Origin: Planctomycetota bacterium
GTDB lineage: Bacteria; Planctomycetota; Planctomycetia; Pirellulales; PLA5
Direction of reading: 5' to 3'
NCBI GenBank assembly: GCA_003576845.1
Contig: QEVJ01000068.1
Coordinates: 1-64,000 of the forward strand
DNA length: 64,000 nucleotides
Shown piece after piece: positions 36,408-44,573 of the stretch. The position numbers were made by a program, and so were the translations under genes. Within the stretch, counting starts at the first letter, position 1. Each line of letters starts with the position of its first letter. The notes beneath the pieces are model-generated. The model did no database searches. It was not told where the DNA came from and saw only the letters and a list, made by a program, of their open reading frames with translations.

Positions 36408-36914
36408 CCGCGCCTCGCGCAGCCGCCCGAGCACCTGATCGCGAATGCCGCTGAACTCCTCGCGCAAAACCAACCGATAGCCGGTCTCGACGGCAACGAC
36501 CGCGTAAGGACAACCGCGCTCGTCGTAGGCCGCGTTGAGTTCGCCGACGAGTGCGTCGATTTCGTCCGGCCGCACGCCGCGCATCAGTGCGGCGACTTCC
36601 TTCGCGGTCAGCGGCGCGTTGTTGGGCCGCCCCACGAACAACATCGCCTCGAAGATCGACTGCGGCGTAATCTCGCACGGGTCGTCGGCGTCGCCGGCCG
36701 TTTCGGCGAGGACTTCTTCGTGGGCCAGTTCCGCCGCGTCCGTCTCCGCGACGGGCGCCACGGCCTGACCGTAGGGGTCGTCGCCCGTGCCCAGCAGCGC
36801 CGCGAACGCATCGCCGAGTTGGTCGAGCGAGAGCTCCTCGAGCGACAAACCGTCGTCGCGCGGGGCCGCAAAGCCGCGGTCGTCGTCCGTGGTTTCGGGG
36901 TCGTTAACGTCCAT
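36141..36914 (-). CDS. scpB: SMC-Scp complex subunit ScpB, copy 2
   Basis: A 257-residue ScpB-family protein. An acidic N-terminal extension of about 85 residues (DDDRGFAAPRDDGLSLEEL) precedes the two winged helices (SIFEAMLFVGRPNNAPLTAK, then IDVLAIVAYHQPVLSEEVAK) and the ending YATTKKFLEFFGIESIEELP. Copy 1 (3169-3921) has a basic extension instead, so the two may interact with different partners. Its last 267 bases are also read, in the opposite direction, by dnaE. The next gene upstream on the same strand ends 34 bases before its start, so they may be co-transcribed. Confidence 0.9.
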   Translation of the reverse strand: MDVNDPETTDDDRGFAAPRDDGLSLEELSLDQLGDAFAALLGTGDDPYGQAVAPVAETDAAELAHEEVLAETAGDADDPCEITPQSIFEAMLFVGRPNNAPLTAKEVAALMRGVRPDEIDALVGELNAAYDERGCPYAVVAVETGYRLVLREEFSGIRDQVLGRLREARLSQAAIDVLAIVAYHQPVLSEEVAKLRGKPSGALLAQLVRRQLLRVDRGDDAGERSTKPRYATTKKFLEFFGIESIEELPRPQDVERK

Positions 36915-36948
36915 GCGGCGGCGTGTGTAAGGAATCCGTGCTCGGCGA

Positions 36949-38298
36949 CTATGCGGGTCTGCGGAACAAGGCGAGGCTCGCGATTCCCAACAGCACGACG
37001 GCGACGATCACGCCGATGCCGATGTTGCGGAGCAGCGCCACGTCGTTCGATTCTTCGCGAGTCGATTCGATCGGCGACGGGGCCTTCTGAACTGCCTTCG
37101 GCGCTGGGATCGATTGCGAGGGTTTCTCGTTTCTTTGTGCCGAATCTTTGTTCGCCGCGTCGGTCGCGACGCTCGCTGTCGCCGGGACCTCGGCCGATGG
37201 CGACGCACTAGGCTCGGCCGTCGCGTCGGGCTTCGCCGGCCCCGCGACGTCCACAATCTCCGGAAACAACCCCGGCACGTCGCCCAACAATCGTTCGTTC
37301 CCCGTCTCGCTGCCAAACCGTTTCGCCATCGCCAGCGCAATCGCGTCCCAGTCCGCCACGAGCGCCAGGTCCATCCCCGGATTGTCGTGCTTCACCGTGC
37401 ACGCGCACGGCCCCAGCACGAACCGCACCTGGCGTTCCAGTTCTTCCGCGTTGATGCCCGTCCCGATCGCCGGCGGATTGACGCGGCCGCGGGCGTAAAC
37501 CGAAAACACCATCGGCTCCGTGCGCTCGTCGATGTCCGGTTCGACGTGCAACAGGCTCATCGCGAACCACTTCTCGGCCGGATCGTCGCGACGCAGCCGA
37601 ATCGTCCCCGCGTCGACCCGCGCTGGCTTCGCGTCCGGCTCAGTGGTCGAAAGCGCCGGATCGGGCGGCGGCGAAAGCTCCCCTTCCGCCGCCCGCGCAA
37701 TCGTCGCCGCGATCAGCTTCTCCGCCGCAGTATTGTCTTCCGCTTTGTCGCCTTCGACGAGCACCATCACGGTCGCCTTGCCTTCGGCGAGCAACTCGAC
37801 CAGCTTTCGCGTCGCCGGCGAATCGGCGATCGCCCGCACATCGCCCTCGGACAGCGGGCCTTCGTACACCGGATACCCGTTCGGCAACACCACGGCGAAC
37901 CGCGGCAACTCCGGCACGGCCTGCCCTTCGTCCGATCGCGTCGCCCGTTCGAGCACGAAACCAGCCTCGTCGCGAACCGGCGGCGGCAGCGGTTCGAGCG
38001 GGTTCTCTGCCGCCGCGTCGATCTCGACCAGTTCGAGATTCGCCACCGCCCGCGGCGCGTCCGGCGGCGAGGTCGTCAGCTCGACAATCGCCCGGCGCAC
38101 CGGATGGTCGGCGGCAAGCGGCTGCCCCCGCGAAATGTGGTAGATGCGATACGGCGACGGAGTCCAGTTATACGTGGCATACCGATACACCGGCGTATCG
38201 CACGCCCCGGCAATGCCCCGACTCGCCACCACCGCGGCCGCTATCGCAGCTCCCCGCGCCGCCAGCCAAAGCCAGGCGATTCTCGGTCTCGGTCTCAT
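36949..38298 (-). CDS. exported, membrane-anchored planctomycete protein of unknown function
   Basis: A 449-residue protein with an N-terminal signal (IAWLWLAARGAAIAAAVVAS), then CDTPVYRYATYNWTPSPYRI right after the cleavage region. That motif I associate with planctomycete-specific proteins. A mixed soluble domain follows with repeated mention of limits and ratios typical of no known enzyme, then a Pro/Ala/Ser-rich linker, and a final C-terminal membrane helix (about 422-443). The start at 38298 is supported by GGGGAG eight bases before it. It lies directly upstream of scpB copy 2. I cannot assign a function. Confidence 0.72.
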   Translation of the reverse strand: MRPRPRIAWLWLAARGAAIAAAVVASRGIAGACDTPVYRYATYNWTPSPYRIYHISRGQPLAADHPVRRAIVELTTSPPDAPRAVANLELVEIDAAAENPLEPLPPPVRDEAGFVLERATRSDEGQAVPELPRFAVVLPNGYPVYEGPLSEGDVRAIADSPATRKLVELLAEGKATVMVLVEGDKAEDNTAAEKLIAATIARAAEGELSPPPDPALSTTEPDAKPARVDAGTIRLRRDDPAEKWFAMSLLHVEPDIDERTEPMVFSVYARGRVNPPAIGTGINAEELERQVRFVLGPCACTVKHDNPGMDLALVADWDAIALAMAKRFGSETGNERLLGDVPGLFPEIVDVAGPAKPDATAEPSASPSAEVPATASVATDAANKDSAQRNEKPSQSIPAPKAVQKAPSPIESTREESNDVALLRNIGIGVIVAVVLLGIASLALFRRPA

Positions 38299-38410
38299 CG
38301 GATACTCCCCGCCATTGGGACGCTCGCAGCGCGCGACCGCCATAGAGCAGAATATCCCCCGATGCACTCTCGGGCAACCGACGCGCCGATGGCTCAAGAA
38401 ACGCCCGCCC

Positions 38411-39748
38411 CTACAGGCGGCTATAGCGCCACGTCTTCCGCCGACGTACTCCACGCCACGCGAATGCCACCGCCGCCGCGGTCGCTAGCATCGCCATCGT
38501 CCCCGGTTCCGGCACTGCGAGCGCCGACTCGAACGCAAACCGCAAGGGCGCCGACGGATTGTCGACGCTGTTAACCGTCCGCACGTCGATCGTGTAACTT
38601 CCCGCCGCCAGCCCGGCAACCGTGAGCGACAGCGCCTCCATCGGGCCGTCGTAAGCGCCGTCCGCCGCCGCAAAGTCGATCCACGCGCCCTCGTTGATTC
38701 GATATTGCCCCGCCGCGATCCAGTTGATCGTCATCTCCGCGCCGGAACTGCTGAACCCAAGCTGGTTCGTGTTCAAGTTCGGGATCGTCGTCACGACGCT
38801 GTCCCCCAAGAACGCGAACACGCCCGCCGCTGGATCGCTGCCAAACTGCCCGCCCGTCAGCAATGGGAACGTATCCAGAATATCCGGCACGCCGTCGGCG
38901 TCCGTGTCGCGGTGCCCGACCTGCACGTCCGTAAATGGGCTCGGGTCGAGCGTGTTGTTGAGCATCAGCGCGTTCGCCTGCGGCGGAACCACCGTCTGCC
39001 CTTGGGCATTAAGCTCCGCGTTGCCGTTGATGCCGTTGAGATATCCGCTCCGCTCGTTGTTGCGGTTCCCGGCCGCCGCGTATTCGTCCAGTGCGAAAAA
39101 CGAATGCGCCAGCTCGTGCGACAAGACCCGATTGAACCGGTCGATCCCCCAGTTGTAATTGCCGTAGGTCAGCACCGTATACGGCCCGCCGATGTAACCG
39201 TAGGCGAACTGCCCGTTGGAAAACCGCTTGTCCGCGTCGACGGCATCGTTCACCACGAACAACGTCGTCGACCAATGCGCGTCGCCGTCCAATCGCTGAT
39301 CGTGGTCGAACGCCCGCACGCTGTCGAAGTGGTTTCCGCCGGGGTAGCCGAGATCCGTCATCACGTCGTTGATCCACAGCGAGTCCTGAAAGCTCGCGCG
39401 GCGAATCGGTTCATAGCCCGTCGCCAGCGGCGCGCCGCCGTTGACGTAATTCACGTCGATCTCGAATCGGGCGTTGGGATGATAGCCGGCGGTGAGACCC
39501 TCCCAGAAGCCAACCGCTTCCGCCACCTCGCTCTGTACGCTGGCGATTTGCCCGGGCGTCCAATTCTCTTGATTGAGGTCGATCGACCCGTCGCTCTCCA
39601 AGAGAATCACGTTCAGCCGCGCCCGCCCGAGCGCATACGCCGACGTGTCGATCGCGGTCGCGCCGAAGACCTCGGCGGCGACCGCTCGATCTGCCGCCAG
39701 CGCGCAACCGCACATCGCCAGACCAAGAAGGTACGGCCAGGATTTCAT
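38411..39748 (-). CDS. PEP-CTERM-anchored putative zinc metalloprotease
   Basis: A 445-residue secreted protein. It has a signal peptide (PYLLGLAMCGCALAADRAVA), a metalloprotease-like zinc site SHELAHSFFALDEY (HExxH plus later acidic residues), a calcium-binding-like DTDADGVPDILDTFP, a beta-rich domain, and a C-terminal PEP-CTERM sorting signal: VPEPGTM, hydrophobic helix, then RRRK. PEP-CTERM proteins are recognised by exosortases and moved to the cell surface; no exosortase is in the window. The start may be 39748 or the adjacent ATG at 39751. Confidence 0.8.
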   Translation of the reverse strand: MKSWPYLLGLAMCGCALAADRAVAAEVFGATAIDTSAYALGRARLNVILLESDGSIDLNQENWTPGQIASVQSEVAEAVGFWEGLTAGYHPNARFEIDVNYVNGGAPLATGYEPIRRASFQDSLWINDVMTDLGYPGGNHFDSVRAFDHDQRLDGDAHWSTTLFVVNDAVDADKRFSNGQFAYGYIGGPYTVLTYGNYNWGIDRFNRVLSHELAHSFFALDEYAAAGNRNNERSGYLNGINGNAELNAQGQTVVPPQANALMLNNTLDPSPFTDVQVGHRDTDADGVPDILDTFPLLTGGQFGSDPAAGVFAFLGDSVVTTIPNLNTNQLGFSSSGAEMTINWIAAGQYRINEGAWIDFAAADGAYDGPMEALSLTVAGLAAGSYTIDVRTVNSVDNPSAPLRFAFESALAVPEPGTMAMLATAAAVAFAWRGVRRRKTWRYSRL

Positions 39749-40390
39749 CATTAGCGAATGGCTCCGGCGCGGTGAGCGACCGTCAATCGAGGCCTGGCTT
39801 GAGGTGCGTCCCCAAGTCGACACGCACGCGACTTATGGTTGCTCGCGGTTGTGGCCGGTCTCCCGACCGAGCCACGCCTTGGGCGAGCCGCGACGTGCCA
39901 GGCACGGCATTCGGGAAACTTGCGACGTGATCGGACTTGAAAGGACGCGAACCGACAGGCGCTTCCGCCAAGTGTTCTCCCGGCCAACCGCCGGCCCTCG
40001 CCGTCGGAGGTCACGAGAAAAACACCCAACTTTGAGCATAAACGCCCACCGGTGCGAATCAACAAAAAAGCAACCGATTCCCGCGGCCTCGCCGGCAAGA
40101 ATTGCCGTCGCGGGCATAACGGCAAAACCAAAGAAGGGTCTGCACTCTGGTGCTACGTCGTCCTTGCCCGAAAAAACGCGAGAAGTGTTGAATAATTCCC
40201 TCGCCTGGGGGATCGCTTGCCACGTAGTCCGCGTCGGTCCGGGGCAACCGGCGCATAGCATCCCCAACCTCGGCGTGATTGGGCGAGTAGACCAAAGCCT
40301 AAACGCACGCCTCACTCTATCAAATCCCGCCCCCGATTTCCAGCAACTTTTTTACACCTCAGGAAAAAAATCGCCGTCCGTCGCGAACGT
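39749..40390. other. intergenic region with palindromic repeat
   Basis: About 640 bases upstream of the PEP-CTERM gene and downstream of the hydrolase gene. Frames are broken or encode unprotein-like sequence, and the 40000-40200 part is less GC-rich. It contains one copy of a palindromic repeat (39851-39875). No gene is supported. Confidence 0.5.
39851..39875. repeat. dispersed palindromic repeat, copy 1
   Basis: A 25-base element starting GTGGCCGGTCTCCCGACCG and ending GCCAC. It folds into a ten-pair stem with a TCCC loop and one bulged base. A copy differing at one base (A here, C there) lies at 42924-42948 in the same orientation. Confidence 0.75.
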
Positions 40391-41314
40391 TCATGGCACG
40401 ATCTTCCTCCCCCGCATCCATTCCGCGCACCGCTCCGGCCAGCCCGTGCACGGCTCGTCCGTCCGCCGCAGGCCAAACCCGTGCCCGCCGCTCGCGTAAG
40501 CGTGCAGTTCCGCCGGCACGCCCACTTGCTTGAGCCGCAGATACAGCAGCAGCGAGTTCTCGATCCGCGCCCCATCGTCGAACGCATGGGCAAGAAACAT
40601 CGGCGGCGCTTTCTCGGTGACGCGCACGTCGTCGCGCAGCTTGTCGCGCTCTTTGGTAATCAATCCCGCCGCGTACACGAGCACGGCAAAGTCCGGCCGC
40701 GGCGATACGTCGTCCACGTCGTCCTGCCGCTCGTAGGTTCGCGCTTCGGCCAGCGCCGCCCGCGCCGCCGCCTCGCCCCCCGCCGAGAATCCGAGAATGC
40801 CGATCCGCTCCTTGTCGATCTTCCAGTCCCCGGCCCGCGATCGCACCAGGCTCATCGCCCGCTGAGCGTCCTGCACCGCCGCTTGCGAGCGATTCTCGGG
40901 ATTGCGAAATGGCACACGATACTTGAGCACGATGCCGGTGACGCCGATCGTATTCAGCCACTCGGCCACTTCGGTCCCTTCCAGGTCGTAAGCCAGAATG
41001 TGATGTCCACCGCCAGGGCAAATCAGGACCGCCGCGCCCGTGCTCTTCTCCGCGGGCGGCGAAAAGACCTCGATCGTCGGCACGGACACGTTCCCGATCC
41101 GCGCCACCCGCTTGCCGGCAATGAGTTGATCGGTCGGCTTGGTCGTGTCCCGTTCGGCCTCGAGCTGGGTCGCATCCCCCGGCCCGCGTTCGTTCGGCCA
41201 GATCGCAATCGCGTCGGCCGCCGCGAGCGGAGTTGCCTGAGTAACGGCCAAGAGGATCGTCGGCAGCAATCCGGCCGCACGGCGAAAGCGCGAAGCAGAT
41301 GGGTATCGTTTCAC
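40391..41314 (-). CDS. alpha/beta hydrolase (BD-FAE/esterase-like), exported
   Basis: A 307-residue protein with a GTG start followed by a signal-like segment (AAGLLPTILLAVTQATPLAA). The hydrolase fold shows the oxyanion element AVLICPGGGHHILA, nucleophile Ser in GILGFSAGGEAA, an acidic residue in LAHAFDDGARIE, and His in ASGGHGFG. These features suit carbohydrate acetyl-esterases and related enzymes; the substrate is unknown. The open frame extends to 41497 but runs through an inverted-repeat element, so I do not use it. Location near a sulfatase and a glycosyltransferase is loose and not evidence of a pathway. Confidence 0.8.
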   Translation of the reverse strand: MKRYPSASRFRRAAGLLPTILLAVTQATPLAAADAIAIWPNERGPGDATQLEAERDTTKPTDQLIAGKRVARIGNVSVPTIEVFSPPAEKSTGAAVLICPGGGHHILAYDLEGTEVAEWLNTIGVTGIVLKYRVPFRNPENRSQAAVQDAQRAMSLVRSRAGDWKIDKERIGILGFSAGGEAAARAALAEARTYERQDDVDDVSPRPDFAVLVYAAGLITKERDKLRDDVRVTEKAPPMFLAHAFDDGARIENSLLLYLRLKQVGVPAELHAYASGGHGFGLRRTDEPCTGWPERCAEWMRGRKIVP

Positions 41315-41332
41315 GGGAGCGATCTCAGGTAG

Positions 41333-41429
41333 CAGCCTGTTGAAAACGGGGACTGACCCCCTCACGCACGTCTCAATCTGCGGCGAAAACGCGCTTTCCC
41401 AAGGGTCCGTCCCCTTTTTCAACAGGCTG
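41333..41429. repeat. 97-base inverted-repeat element
   Basis: Two 26-base arms (41333-41358 and 41404-41429), each with the outer sequence CAGCCTGTTGAAAA, are inverted with two mismatches. They enclose about 45 bases. The GGGGAC core and outer CAGCCTGTTGAA sequence recall REP-like or MITE-like elements. It lies 19 bases upstream of the hydrolase start. Confidence 0.8.
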
Positions 41430-41565
41430 TCAGGTGTGGGAGCAGTACCATCGCAGAATGCAAACAGGCCCCGAACCGTCGGGGAACTTTCGGCCATTGT
41501 AGCAGCGAAAGTTCGCTCGCCAGGTGCGGGGCCTACGGCGCCCTGCCCACGCCTCGTTTCGACGC

Positions 41566-42873
41566 TTATTCGATCAGCTCGATTACCGGCGGTTGCGGCG
41601 CCTTGGGCGCCGCAAAATTGACCGTGAACACGCCGCTCCCGCTCATTTCCAGAGTTCGCGCGATGAACTGAGAACCCAAGGTCTGCGTGCCGCTGCCCGT
41701 AACGAGGACCTTCGTCGTCGGCGCATAGACCGTACCCACCAGGCCTGCGCCGCCGTTCCCTTGCAGCGTCATCGTCGTATCCTGCGATTCGGTTTGGCGC
41801 GACTGATAGAGGGCGACGCCCTGATACGTTCCCGACGTGGGCGGCGTCAGCGACCAGACGCCGTTGCCTTGCAATTGGATATTGTTGGCCGTGCCGCTGC
41901 CGGCATTGAAGAGCGTGACGCCGGTCCCCTTGAGTGTCACGTCGCCCAGAACGGAAATCCCCTTGTCCAGGTAGTACACGCCCGGCTCGAGCGTTACGAC
42001 GGTGTTGCCCGTAAAGCTCAGCCGGCTTTTATACCGCCCGGGCTGCAACGTAACCGTCGAATTTCCTCCGTGGGGCGTCGAGCGGTTGACGAACGCAGTG
42101 GGATCCGGCTCCGGGAGATCGGCGAGCGGATCGGGCACGGGCGTCGACCCGTTGTAGGGCGTCGCCGGACCGCTTTGAGGATACGGCGTTTCGAAGTACC
42201 GATCGCCGATAGCTTCGCCCGCGACATCGAACGAGGTTGCCGCAAGCACGATCTCGTTGCCGCCCGTTTCGGCCGCCGCAGGGCTCGTCGAATTCACGAC
42301 GACGCCGCCCTCGTTCACAAGGAGTTGCCCGCTGCCTTGGCCATACAAGGCGCGATCCTCCGACTCTTCCAAAATCAATATCCCGTTCCCCTGCGAAAAG
42401 TTCTTCACGCGAGCGACGGACCGAACCGTGACCGGAAGATCGGCGGACGACCAAATCCGCGTGAAGCTCCGGGGTTGCAGAAATGTCACCTGCACTTCGA
42501 CCGTGCCGCCCTTGCCGTTGACGCGAGGATTCGACGAGACCGCGGGCGTCGTGACCGCCCGCGATTGACAAACTTCGCTCGTGAATCCGTGGGCGTCGAG
42601 CGTATCGAGCGCCGCGTCGATTGCGGCATCCGTCAAAGGCGGCGGCGAGGAGATCAGGTTGTGATCCGAGTTGTCGCGCCACAGTTGGGCGGCTGCTGCC
42701 AGCGCCGCCGCATCGACGGCCCCGTGCAGTCGGCGCTGGTCTTGCATCAGCGTTCCGCCGTCGACCCCCAAGCCCAAGATCGGGACCAAAACGGTCGGCA
42801 ATAACACGGCGACCAGGACGGCGACCTTGCCGCGCCGGCTAGCCGCGCGCGTCCGTGGTAGATAGCTACTCAT
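41566..42873 (-). CDS. TadG-like pilus-assembly protein
   Basis: A 435-residue protein with an N-terminal TadG-type segment (RRGKVAVLVAVLLPTVLVPI, then GVDGGTLMQDQRRLHGAVDA) that anchors it in the membrane. The large extracytoplasmic remainder is beta-rich, with repeated strand-like units (TLEPGVYYLDKGISVLGDVT), like polymer-forming or beta-helix domains. TadG belongs to Flp/Tad adhesive-pilus systems, but no TadA ATPase, TadB/C or flp pilin gene is in the window. The start has GGAGG eight bases ahead. It follows two TadE-like genes on the same strand. Confidence 0.8.
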   Translation of the reverse strand: MSSYLPRTRAASRRGKVAVLVAVLLPTVLVPILGLGVDGGTLMQDQRRLHGAVDAAALAAAAQLWRDNSDHNLISSPPPLTDAAIDAALDTLDAHGFTSEVCQSRAVTTPAVSSNPRVNGKGGTVEVQVTFLQPRSFTRIWSSADLPVTVRSVARVKNFSQGNGILILEESEDRALYGQGSGQLLVNEGGVVVNSTSPAAAETGGNEIVLAATSFDVAGEAIGDRYFETPYPQSGPATPYNGSTPVPDPLADLPEPDPTAFVNRSTPHGGNSTVTLQPGRYKSRLSFTGNTVVTLEPGVYYLDKGISVLGDVTLKGTGVTLFNAGSGTANNIQLQGNGVWSLTPPTSGTYQGVALYQSRQTESQDTTMTLQGNGGAGLVGTVYAPTTKVLVTGSGTQTLGSQFIARTLEMSGSGVFTVNFAAPKAPQPPVIELIE

Positions 42874-42923
42874 GGTGTGAACCTCCGAAATGTGCGATCG
42901 CGAACTCGCGATTCGTCTGCGTT

Positions 42924-42948
42924 GTGGCCGGTCTCCCGACCGCGCCAC
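42924..42948. repeat. dispersed palindromic repeat, copy 2
   Basis: A second copy of the 25-base palindrome at 39851-39875, one base different. It sits in the gap between a TadE-like gene and the TadG-like gene, within a probable operon, where it could form an RNA hairpin. Confidence 0.75.
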
Positions 42949-42967
42949 GGGATTCTGGTAATAGGTC

Positions 42968-43453
42968 CTAATAATGCATGGGCATCGTCGCGGAACTCGT
43001 CAACGAAAACGGCCCGACGAGGTAAGCCTCTGGAAACCAGGCGTACGTGACGGTCACCGTTACCGAGTTGTTGATCGTTGGATCGGAACTCGCCCCGGGA
43101 TCCGCGGCGTTGGCCTTGTTGTTCCCGGCGCTCCAAGACGAGGACGTCGCCAAGTCGGCCGCATTCATCGAGGCCGTCCACGGAAGGATTCCCGACGTGC
43201 GGATATCTTCCGACCAAACGGCGGCGTCCCCCGCGGGCAAGTCGTTATCCACGCGGTATTGCGCCCCGTGCGTCGAAGCGTAGCGCGCCCCCTGCCGCGC
43301 AAGGTAGGCGACTTGCTGGTAACGGAACACGCCGATCGTCAACACGGCGAAGCCAATCAGTAGCAACATGACGACGGGACCGACGACGGCGAACTCAAGA
43401 ACCGCCGCTCCGCGACGGTTACGGCGCTGACGAATGCTCAGGGCAAAACACAT
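42968..43453 (-). CDS. TadE-like pseudopilin, second of two
   Basis: A 161-residue TadE-like protein with the hallmark start RRNRRGAAVLEFAVVGPVVM, a single membrane helix with conserved Glu, followed by an extracytoplasmic domain with QVAYLARQGARYAS. It lies between a second TadE-like gene and the TadG-like gene, all minus strand. The start is placed at MCFALSIRQRR; an upstream in-frame Met at 43495 adds 14 residues. TadE proteins are minor pilins processed by a prepilin peptidase. Confidence 0.82.
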   Translation of the reverse strand: MCFALSIRQRRNRRGAAVLEFAVVGPVVMLLLIGFAVLTIGVFRYQQVAYLARQGARYASTHGAQYRVDNDLPAGDAAVWSEDIRTSGILPWTASMNAADLATSSSWSAGNNKANAADPGASSDPTINNSVTVTVTYAWFPEAYLVGPFSLTSSATMPMHY

Positions 43454-43528
43454 GGCGATAACTCTTTGATTCGAATGGCAATTCAAACGGAACAATGGCC
43501 TTGCGCTCGCTCGTGCGGCAACTTCGTG

Positions 43529-43954
43529 CTACGGATGAATCGGCATCTGAACGGACCGAGTAAGTCGCCAGGTGCTCCCAAACCCCATCATCCCGGTCGT
43601 CGAATGAAAGTCGTAGTCGACCGTCACGGTCACGTAATTTCCCGACGTGGAAACCGAAACCTGGTCGGCGGTCAACGCCGGCGTGAGCGTGTCCCCATTG
43701 ATCGTCGCCGCGGCCTTGCCGCGCGAGATACGTTCGCTCTCCGTCAACTCCCGGTCGCCGAAATCCAAGCCGCTTGCGCCCAACGCGCCCCGCCGGGCGC
43801 AGTCGTTCACCGTCGTGGCGGCGTAGAAAATCTGACACCAGTCCGTGCCGATCAGGAACACCAGCGTGATGAACGGCAGCAGGACGGCGAATTCGACGAT
43901 CGCCGTTCCTCTGCGGCGAGTGCGCATGCGCGCGCGTGCCCGGTGCGTAGTCAT
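43529..43954 (-). CDS. TadE-like pseudopilin, first of two
   Basis: A 141-residue protein starting MTTHRARARMRTRRRGTAIV, then EFAVLLPFITLVFLIG, the TadE membrane helix with the processing-site Glu. The outer domain has DCARRGALGASG and ends in a strand of the same type as its neighbour (GSTWRLTRSVQMPI versus TSSATMPMHY). It is the first gene of the tadE-tadE-tadG set; paralogy with the next gene suggests local duplication. Confidence 0.82.
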   Translation of the reverse strand: MTTHRARARMRTRRRGTAIVEFAVLLPFITLVFLIGTDWCQIFYAATTVNDCARRGALGASGLDFGDRELTESERISRGKAAATINGDTLTPALTADQVSVSTSGNYVTVTVDYDFHSTTGMMGFGSTWRLTRSVQMPIHP

Positions 43955-44573
43955 TGTGCTGCCCCTATTCAGAAAGTGCTCAATCTATTCCGAGCCGGCC
44001 GGTAGGCAGCGTCGCGCACAGCGTGCAACGACGGCGACCGCTGGAATTGCCCCAATTGAGATGCTGCCCCTGACTCGCGCTGCCGCCGGAAGACGTGATT
44101 GGTCGTGCGGCGATATCCTTCCAAACCGAATACGCGAGCCGTCGCTCGATTCCTTTCAAGCCTAGTTAAACCCTATGTCCGTCCGCCGGCCGACTTCGCA
44201 CGGCGATTCTCTCGTCCGCCAAGAATGGCCGAGAAAAATCCGCTCGACGCGCGATCGTGACGGAAGTGCCAGACGTGGCGGCAACCGCCATGGCCGTCAT
44301 CGCTCCGCGTGACGGCGGAATCGCGAACCGGCTTCCGCTCACCGGCGATCCGTCCCAAAATGCACGGATGATAAGCGATAGCGGTGCAGAGCGCAATTTC
44401 CTGCACCGTGCGCAATAGCCCCGTTTGCTGGGGGTACTGGCAATCGCGAATCGGGTCGCTAAAATGCCAGCGTTCACTCTGCTTCCTTGGCATCTCGAAA
44501 GCTCTGCGTTCGCACCCGGCAGACGGTACGCCGGCGGCGGCACTGGGGCTTCGCGCGTGACGGACAACCGACG
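43955..44573. other. divergent intergenic region before gcvT
   Basis: About 620 bases between the TadE-like gene (minus) and gcvT (plus). I see no gene. I looked for a glycine riboswitch upstream of gcvT and did not find its conserved core. Promoters for both sides are expected here. Confidence 0.5.

Noticed and set aside
39833-40315. 160-codon minus-strand open frame in the 39.8-40.3 kb gap
   Set aside because: It runs through the palindromic repeat, lacks a ribosome binding site, and its peptide shows no protein-like pattern.
43955-44573. Glycine riboswitch upstream of gcvT
   Set aside because: I looked for the conserved aptamer core and paired CTCAGG-type element and did not find them.
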